From assembly GCA_043731125.1 (NCBI GenBank), contig JAYTJL010000025.1:1-5363 (forward strand): a DNA stretch of 5,363 nucleotides, written 5' to 3'. Origin of the DNA: JAYTJL01 sp043731125 (GTDB taxonomy: Bacteria; Patescibacteriota; Saccharimonadia; Saccharimonadales; UBA10212). Position numbers and translations under genes: made by a program. This document shows, in pieces, positions 1 to 3,012 of the stretch. Within the stretch, counting starts at the first letter, position 1; each line of letters starts with the position of its first letter. The notes beneath the pieces were generated by a model that did no database searches, had not been told where the DNA came from, and saw only the letters and a list, made by a program, of their open reading frames with translations.

Positions 1-1
1 A

Positions 2-46
2 GCTGCCGGCGATAGTAAAAAACCACCAGCACCATCCGAAGCCTAA
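2..46 (+). CDS. C-terminal end of a gene running in from the left (partial)
   Basis: The frame beginning at base 2 reads AAGDSKKPPAPSEA and ends at TAA (44-46). The Lys/Pro/Ala-rich composition is typical of a disordered bacterial C-terminal tail, and a hairpin terminator follows 10 bases after the stop. Only 14 codons are visible, so nothing can be said about function and the frame could be open by chance. Its position just before a terminator is the main support. If real, it belongs to the chromosome to the left of the integrated element and was the convergent neighbour of tRNA-Asp before insertion. Confidence 0.35.
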   Translation, partial: AAGDSKKPPAPSEA

Positions 47-52
47 CCTAAC

Positions 53-80
53 AAAAAAGCCCAACCTGGAGGTTGGACTT
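53..80 (-). terminator. Hairpin terminator, probably the original tRNA-Asp terminator (may act both ways)
   Basis: The arms are 58-66 and 71-79 (AGCCCAACC / GGTTGGACT, one C-A mismatch) around loop TGGA, and A57-T80 extends the stem. Read on the minus strand, the stem is followed by six T (complement of 53-58), a classic intrinsic terminator. On the + strand it is followed only by a weak TTATTTG run, so it may also serve the gene ending at 46. If the element is removed at the 7-base repeats, this hairpin would lie about 7 bases past the CCA end of tRNA-Asp, which fits a tRNA terminator. Confidence 0.7.
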
Positions 81-85
81 ATTTG

Positions 86-92
86 TTGGCGG
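86..92. repeat. Left attachment site core (attL), TTGGCGG
   Basis: TTGGCGG at 86-92 is repeated exactly at 4507-4513, where it spans the CCA end and first bases of the minus-strand tRNA-Asp. The similarity continues as TTGGCGG(T/A)CC, that is 9 of 10 bases. A short core of this size fits a large serine integrase, which needs only a few shared bases around a 2-bp crossover, and does not fit the long repeats left by tyrosine integrases. Joining the two halves places TCAGT (4501-4505) and ACTGA (99-103) symmetrically around the core, as expected of an attP dyad. Confidence 0.6.
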
Positions 93-176
93 TCCTTAAC
101 TGAACAAGTCTGGAACTATTTTACTAATTATCCTACAGATAACAATATTTTAGCTCTAACAACTAGGGATTATTAG
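93..176 (+). other. Left end of element: possible alternative 3' end of the recombinase gene in the excised circle
   Basis: After the left core the sequence stays open for 27 codons in the frame that the recombinase would have after circularisation, starting SLTEQVW and stopping at TAG (174-176), 5 bases before the ATG at 182. The circular form would then encode a 531-residue recombinase instead of 515 residues. A chance open frame of this length is not rare (roughly one in four or less), so the evidence is positional. No strong promoter is seen here; TATTTT at 146-151 is the best -10-like match and lacks a convincing -35. Confidence 0.4.
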
Positions 177-181
177 AGATT

Positions 182-655
182 ATGAATCCAGCCACCAACA
201 TATTTGCACCGTATCACTCCAATCACTACCGTTACCGTAGGGTGGATAGGTGTGCCAAGATAAACTCCACTGATACAGTGTGTGGTTTTCTTAAAGAAGT
301 TAAGCAGTCAGGAGTATTGTTACCGGAGCAAGTTATCCTAAAGGATTTTAGGGTTAGAACCTACACAGAGGCTATGTGGGTTCTAAATAAATTGAACTAT
401 CCGGACACTCGTTATAGCTCACTTCTAAACATACAGAGTGATCGTCAGGCTTGGCAAAGATGGGGCTTAGTACCCTCTAACCTAGGTAGAGGCTTCCTAT
501 TTTATTTTATATGCACCTTGTGTGACAGGCGGATTAAGAACTTATATATGCCAGACGGACAATTTATCTTTCTTTGCAGAAGTTGTCACAAGCTTTCTTA
601 TCCTACCAAACAACAACGGCTTGCTATACAAAGGAGGCTGGAGGGAGTTAGCTAG
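182..655 (+). CDS. Small zinc-ribbon protein of unknown function, 157 aa
   Basis: The C-terminal part holds a four-cysteine zinc ribbon: C111-x2-C114 and C132-x2-C135, set in aromatic segments (FYFICTLC and FIFLCRSCHKLSY), then a basic tail of Lys/Arg/Gln. This C-terminal pattern resembles zinc-ribbon hypothetical proteins often found beside integrases in genomic islands; that is recalled from family character, not searched. The N-terminal 100 residues are not recognised. A nucleic-acid-binding or accessory role in the element's life cycle is inference. The ATG is preceded only by weak purine runs (AGGG 13 bases away), so translation may rely on coupling. As integrated it sits alone at the left end, convergent with the minus-strand operon (33 bases between stops). 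In the circular form it would lie 5 bases behind the recombinase stop. Confidence 0.8.
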   Translation: MNPATNIFAPYHSNHYRYRRVDRCAKINSTDTVCGFLKEVKQSGVLLPEQVILKDFRVRTYTEAMWVLNKLNYPDTRYSSLLNIQSDRQAWQRWGLVPSNLGRGFLFYFICTLCDRRIKNLYMPDGQFIFLCRSCHKLSYPTKQQRLAIQRRLEGVS

Positions 656-688
656 TTTCGTACAAACAGGTTGAACGACGTTGGTGGA

Positions 689-1099
689 CTAAACTACCTT
701 AAATGTCGGCAATTTTAGATGAAATGCCGGACCGTACTCCACACCCTCAGTTATGGTGTGTGGACCGACCACAACACAAATAGCTAAGGTAGCTTTAACC
801 TCTTTGTACATAAAATAGGCATTGTAATCATCACTCATTACGAAATGCCCACTCTTTTCGTACACGTACAATGCAGGGGGTCTATTTGCCCTGTACTTTT
901 TGTTGAAGCGGTCCCGATATTTGTCATTTCTTTCAGGGGTATAATCGGAAAAGGGTATGATATTAACCATCGGAATAGTGGCATTATGGCAAGCAACCTC
1001 ACGCCTATATGCCTTCCCAAGTAGACCGCTAAAGTACTTGTCTTCTAGTTCGTTTCCATTACCAAAACGTACGTTTATTTTTGAAATATCAATATCCAT
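689..1099 (-). CDS. Unknown 136-aa protein, last gene of the nuclease operon
   Basis: I do not recognise this protein with confidence. It has no signal peptide or membrane segment and appears cytoplasmic. The middle of the chain, with a short motif near IPMVNIIPFSDY followed by RPPALYVYEKSGHFVMSDDYN and a hydrophobic CVVVG strand, weakly recalls the ParB/sulfiredoxin-like layout (a Pro-then-Val strand, a Gly turn, a D-G-H-R-like motif, then a final strand), with DDYN in place of the usual motif. That is only a hint. The start is supported by AGGA (1110-1107) seven bases upstream of the ATG. It begins 33 bases after the Excalibur gene on the same strand, so it is probably co-transcribed with the nuclease. 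No clear terminator is seen between its stop and the convergent gene ending at 655. Confidence 0.8.
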   Translation of the reverse strand: MDIDISKINVRFGNGNELEDKYFSGLLGKAYRREVACHNATIPMVNIIPFSDYTPERNDKYRDRFNKKYRANRPPALYVYEKSGHFVMSDDYNAYFMYKEVKATLAICVVVGPHTITEGVEYGPAFHLKLPTFKVV

Positions 1100-1132
1100 A
1101 CCCTAATCCTAACTCTTTTTCACACAGGTAGC

Positions 1133-1411
1133 CTAGTTGGCCTCGCAAGCTAAGCCATCACCATCTCGGTCTAATCTATCAACATTGTTACTTTGACTAC
1201 CTCCCTGTGACTCAAAGTAGTCTTGAGCTTCTTGATGGCTACCAAAATCGGAGCAATCCTTATCAATGTTGTCTGGCCCAATTTGTGCAGTAGATGCAGG
1301 ACCAGTATTAACTGGTGGCTTATTGTCGTTTGTAGCCAGCCATGCCGCACCCCCAATACCGGACGCTATCACTCCACCGGCAATTAGAGCCGTCTTTAGT
1401 TTATTGTTCAT
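1133..1411 (-). CDS. Small exported or membrane-anchored Excalibur-domain protein, 92 aa
   Basis: Residues 8-26 form a hydrophobic segment rich in Ala/Gly/Ile after a basic N-terminus (MNNKLK), which fits an uncleaved anchor or signal peptide; no lipobox is seen. A short Pro/Thr/Ser linker follows. The C-terminus is an Excalibur domain (PF05901-like): C53 opens it (DCSDF), EAQDYFESQGG follows, and it ends in a calcium-loop motif DRDGDG (81-86) with C89 and E90. The two cysteines probably form a disulfide outside the cell. Excalibur domains are known to be fused to extracellular nucleases, and this gene lies 15 bases downstream of such a nuclease, so it may work with it at the cell surface. 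The start is fixed by GGAGG (1420-1416) just before the ATG. Confidence 0.88.
   Translation of the reverse strand: MNNKLKTALIAGGVIASGIGGAAWLATNDNKPPVNTGPASTAQIGPDNIDKDCSDFGSHQEAQDYFESQGGSQSNNVDRLDRDGDGLACEAN
1155..1173. repeat. 19-base direct repeat, copy 1 (Excalibur motif of the small protein)
   Basis: An identical 19-base sequence starting CCATCACC occurs here and at 1443-1461. Both copies encode the DRDGDG calcium-loop region of Excalibur domains in adjacent genes. The nucleotide identity is greater than coding constraint alone requires and may reflect a local duplication of the domain. Confidence 0.7.
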
Positions 1412-1426
1412 AAAACCTCCTTTACT

Positions 1427-2332
1427 TTACTCACACGCAATCCCATCACCATCTCGGTCTAGTGCTAACCTGTAGCCAGCATCTTCCGTATGCAACGGGG
1501 CAACGCCAGCCTCCCTGGCCTCCGTGCAGTTTGCATAATATGTGCTATCGGATTGAGAGGGAACTGGAGTCACTATGGGCTGGGCAGGAGTGATTTGTTT
1601 GGCCGCTTGCTGAGTATCACCGCTACAAGTAGAGGGTGACCACAAACCTCTTTGAGCGATTTCAGCGTCTTTTTGAGCTTGTTTATACTCTGCTTGATAC
1701 TTATAGGGTATGTTGTAGGTATATTCATGTGCATAACCGTCAAGAATAATTTGTTTGTTATAGCTAGTGCCGTCTTCCAGATAGACATAACGGAGTAAGC
1801 GGTCATACTTATCACGTTCTCCCTGTGATGCTTCGGCCTCCAATCGTACCTTTTTACCATCAAGTAGCTTATGGGCATGCTCAGAAGCTTCTGCACCAAA
1901 ACATTGCACTGGCTTGCGAGGGTCTTTGGTTTCAGGTGTATCTATGCCCATAAGCCTCAAGCGTTCGGTCTTGCCGTTTAGGTCAATATCAATAGTGTCA
2001 CCGTCTATAACGGCCACCACCTTGTATAGCTGGGTAGGGTTAGTAGTTGCTTTGGTTTCAGTGGTTTGTTGCTGGGTTGCTGGTACAGAACTGGCTGGTT
2101 GAGGTTTAGTACCGTTCGTAGCAAGAGCAACAACTACGATAATGACAGACAATGCGGTGATGACTAGCTTAACATTCTTGTTCCATTTGGACTTAGTCCA
2201 AGCAAACCATATGAGAAAAAAAGGCAGCAACAGAAGCCAGAGCAATCGCACGGGATTTGTCTTGAACCATTTGCGTAAAGTAGTTTCGCCAGGTTCTTTA
2301 CGAAACTTAACTGATTGGATTAGTCTTTTCAT
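1427..2332 (-). CDS. Membrane-anchored thermonuclease (SNase family) with C-terminal Excalibur domain, 301 aa
   Basis: Two hydrophobic helices (about 28-45 and 54-71) are followed by a Thr/Gln/Pro linker and an SNase domain (about 102-232). By alignment to staphylococcal nuclease, the calcium and catalytic residues are present: D110 and D112 in VIDGDT, R126, D131, T132 and E134 in RLMGIDTPE, and R178 in DKYDR. The chain ends in an Excalibur domain with C269, DRDGDG (292-297), C300 and E301. The family cleaves DNA and RNA using calcium. A surface enzyme degrading nucleic acid for scavenging, or attacking foreign DNA, is inference. An even number of helices would place the nuclease on the same side as the basic N-terminus, so the topology is unclear. 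The ATG has no Shine-Dalgarno; repeat CCGTCTAGAGT ends one base before it. First gene of a three-gene operon. Confidence 0.9.
   Translation of the reverse strand: MKRLIQSVKFRKEPGETTLRKWFKTNPVRLLWLLLLPFFLIWFAWTKSKWNKNVKLVITALSVIIVVVALATNGTKPQPASSVPATQQQTTETKATTNPTQLYKVVAVIDGDTIDIDLNGKTERLRLMGIDTPETKDPRKPVQCFGAEASEHAHKLLDGKKVRLEAEASQGERDKYDRLLRYVYLEDGTSYNKQIILDGYAHEYTYNIPYKYQAEYKQAQKDAEIAQRGLWSPSTCSGDTQQAAKQITPAQPIVTPVPSQSDSTYYANCTEAREAGVAPLHTEDAGYRLALDRDGDGIACE
1443..1461. repeat. 19-base direct repeat, copy 2 (Excalibur motif of the thermonuclease)
   Basis: This is identical to 1155-1173, 288 bases away and in the same orientation. It encodes the DRDGDG segment at the C-terminus of the nuclease. 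Recombination between the copies would delete the small Excalibur gene's N-terminal part and keep one Excalibur end on the nuclease. Confidence 0.7.
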
Positions 2333-2333
2333 A

Positions 2334-2494
2334 ACTCTAGACGGTTTTTCTGGCAGAAAGCATTAAGCTCGCCGCCGAGTGGCAGCCTTTCGGCAACCCA
2401 CCAACCTTTCAGCTGGTGACCGTCTAGAGTCCTCAAACGACGAGCTTGATACTCTAGACGGATTTACAGAGCCATACCATCACTGAAGTGACGG
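2334..2494 (-). ncRNA. Structured 5' leader of the thermonuclease mRNA with switch-like repeats (candidate cis-regulatory RNA)
   Basis: Read on the minus strand, there is a 5' hairpin CCGTCAC-TTCA-GTGATGG (2494-2477). Then come three copies of an 11-base unit: R1 CCGTCTAGAGT (2461-2451), its complement R2 (2430-2420), and R3, identical to R1 (2344-2334), ending one base before the ATG. R2 can pair with R1 or R3, not both. Between R2 and R3 lie two hairpins with GAAA tetraloops: arms 2418-2411/2406-2399 and 2398-2392/2387-2381. AAGCTCG (2447-2441) can pair with CGAGCTT (2371-2365), crossing either R2 pairing to form a pseudoknot. Several helices contain G-U pairs that would be C-A mismatches on the + strand, so the RNA is on the minus strand. 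R2:R3 would close off the start region and R1:R2 would free it. I match it to no riboswitch family I know. Confidence 0.6.
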
Positions 2495-2509
2495 GTTAGG
2501 CACAACTAA

Positions 2510-2515
2510 ATTATA
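2510..2515 (-). promoter_or_regulatory. Candidate -10 box for the thermonuclease operon
   Basis: TATAAT on the minus strand (2515-2510) would start a transcript near 2503, just before the first hairpin of the structured leader. No good -35 is seen. Two more TATAAT matches (2550-2545 and 2543-2538) lie inside the small frame upstream, so the true start is uncertain. Confidence 0.4.
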
Positions 2516-2538
2516 GATGTCAGTGTTGACACCTGTGA

Positions 2539-2577
2539 TTATACATTATAAGTAAGCTTTTTTACGTTGTTTATCAT
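2539..2577 (-). CDS. 12-codon small reading frame with strong ribosome binding site (possible leader peptide)
   Basis: The frame encodes MINNVKKLTYNV and stops at TAA (2541-2539). It is preceded by a perfect AGGAGG (2590-2585) seven bases before the ATG, the best ribosome binding site in the window. A frame this short with such a site, placed upstream of a strongly structured leader and the nuclease gene, suggests a leader peptide that links ribosome movement to downstream expression. Codon content shows no run of a single amino acid, so classic amino-acid attenuation is not indicated. No clear promoter was found upstream (2591-2650). It could also be an unrelated micropeptide or a decayed gene start. 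Confidence 0.45.
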   Translation of the reverse strand: MINNVKKLTYNV

Positions 2578-2590
2578 AAAGTGGCCTCCT

Positions 2591-2653
2591 AAATAGTTTT
2601 TAACCTCTTGGCAAAGTCTCGGCTGTTTCTAAACTGTTAATGGTTATCGGCGT
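2591..2653. other. Intergenic spacer between the divergent units
   Basis: Apart from a short GTTTCTAAAC inverted repeat near 2627-2636, I see no gene, terminator or convincing promoter here. Together with 2333-2787 it forms the control region of the element, about 450 bases without a long gene; its other contents are listed separately. Confidence 0.5.
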
Positions 2654-2680
2654 GCATAAAATTACGTAAACTTTTTATGC
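2654..2680. promoter_or_regulatory. Candidate operator: perfect 8-bp inverted repeat overlapping the recombinase promoter
   Basis: GCATAAAA (2654-2661) and TTTTATGC (2673-2680) are exact inverted copies with an 11-base spacer that itself contains the palindrome TTACGTAA (2662-2669). The right arm runs into the TGC of the extended -10 element (2678-2686), so a protein bound here would block the promoter. No obvious repressor gene is present in the element. The dyad could be bound by the 74-residue protein, the recombinase or a host factor. Confidence 0.45.
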
Positions 2681-2686
2681 TAAAAT
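2678..2686 (+). promoter_or_regulatory. Extended -10 promoter of the recombinase operon
   Basis: TGCTAAAAT is identical to the box before the gene at 4681 and nearly identical to that of tRNA-Asp (TGTTAAAAT). No good -35 is visible, as expected for extended -10 promoters. The transcript should begin near 2693, giving a leader of about 95 bases before the ATG at 2788. Confidence 0.6.
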
Positions 2687-2718
2687 AGATGTACAAACTA
2701 AAAAACCACAATTGCCTT

Positions 2719-2772
2719 AATCGGTACTAGCGTCACTAGAAATCACGCTTGGGCCGATTTTTTTTGGCCCAA
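2719..2772 (+). promoter_or_regulatory. Attenuator-like leader with two exclusive hairpins before the recombinase operon
   Basis: Fold A pairs AATCGGT (2719-2725) with GCCGATT (2753-2759) and is followed at once by six T (2760-2765), so it is terminator-like, with a 27-base loop. Fold B pairs TTGGGCC (2749-2755) with GGCCCAA (2766-2772) across a T-rich loop; it uses bases 2753-2755 of fold A and so excludes it. Fold B ends next to the AGGA (2773-2776) of the next gene. The long loop makes fold A weaker than a usual terminator, so this remains a candidate. Confidence 0.4.
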
Positions 2773-2787
2773 AGGAAGCCTTCCCCT

Positions 2788-3012
2788 ATGGGTCAAATTG
2801 ACACTCTTAGCACCGATGAACTTGTACTATTTAATTTCTTAGCTCTAATCGTTGATATTAGATACCGGGCGAAATACGGCCGGTCTTTGGAGTGGAACGA
2901 TGGCAAAGGTTATAGTAAAGACATGTTAGATAACAGCCTTCCAGCACAGTTACCCTCCGTTGATAGCCGTCTGGAAGGCACTACTCAACGGAGGATAACT
3001 GATGAAGTCTGA
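2788..3012 (+). CDS. Small protein upstream of and overlapping the recombinase, 74 aa, unknown
   Basis: I chose the ATG at 2788 because AGGA (2773-2776) lies 11 bases upstream; the earlier in-frame TTG at 2749 falls inside a hairpin arm and has no binding site. The protein has a predicted helix near residues 8-28 (DELVLFNFLALIVDIRYRAKYG) and an otherwise polar chain; it has no recognised domain. Its end overlaps the recombinase start by 11 bases. The last codons contain the recombinase Shine-Dalgarno and the 3' arm of a hairpin, so translation of this gene must open that hairpin. The placement suggests a role in controlling recombination, either as a coupling device or as a directionality factor; both are inference. 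Confidence 0.7.
   Translation: MGQIDTLSTDELVLFNFLALIVDIRYRAKYGRSLEWNDGKGYSKDMLDNSLPAQLPSVDSRLEGTTQRRITDEV
2954..2994 (+). promoter_or_regulatory. Perfect 10-bp hairpin masking the recombinase ribosome binding site
   Basis: CCTCCGTTGA (2954-2963) and TCAACGGAGG (2985-2994) are exact inverted copies with a 21-base loop; three further pairs follow beyond a C-A mismatch. The 3' arm contains GGAGG (2990-2994), the recombinase Shine-Dalgarno, seven bases before its ATG at 3002. Ribosomes translating the upstream overlapping gene would melt the stem, so recombinase output should depend on translation of that gene. Confidence 0.7.

Noticed and set aside
86..120. A second partial tRNA copy at the left border
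   Set aside because: Only TTGGCGG(T)CC matches; the T arm and anticodon sequence are absent, so it is a short attachment core and not a tRNA fragment.
656..688. A terminator between the convergent genes ending at 655 and 689
   Set aside because: Only a tiny AACGACGTT palindrome is present, with no stable stem or T tract.
1573..2102. Long open frames in other registers across the thermonuclease gene
   Set aside because: They overlap a gene with clear SNase and Excalibur motifs, carry no recognisable domain and lack their own ribosome binding sites.
2334..2461. The CCGTCTAGAGT copies as plasmid iterons or protein operators only
   Set aside because: The spacing is irregular, one copy is inverted, no replication gene is present, and the G-U-containing hairpins between them favour an RNA role on the minus strand. 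Protein binding cannot be fully excluded.
2526..2552. + strand TTGACA with TATAAG 15 bases downstream
   Set aside because: The spacing is too short for a good promoter, no gene follows closely, and the TGnTAAAAT box at 2678 is a better promoter for the + strand operon.
2689..2730. 13-codon frame (MYKLKNHNCLNRY) in the recombinase leader
   Set aside because: Its ATG lies only two bases after the -10 box, upstream of the expected transcript start, and has no ribosome binding site.
2749..2787. Longer N-terminus (TTG start) for the 74-aa protein
   Set aside because: The TTG lies in a hairpin arm without a ribosome binding site, and the extra residues are encoded by the T-rich loop of that hairpin.
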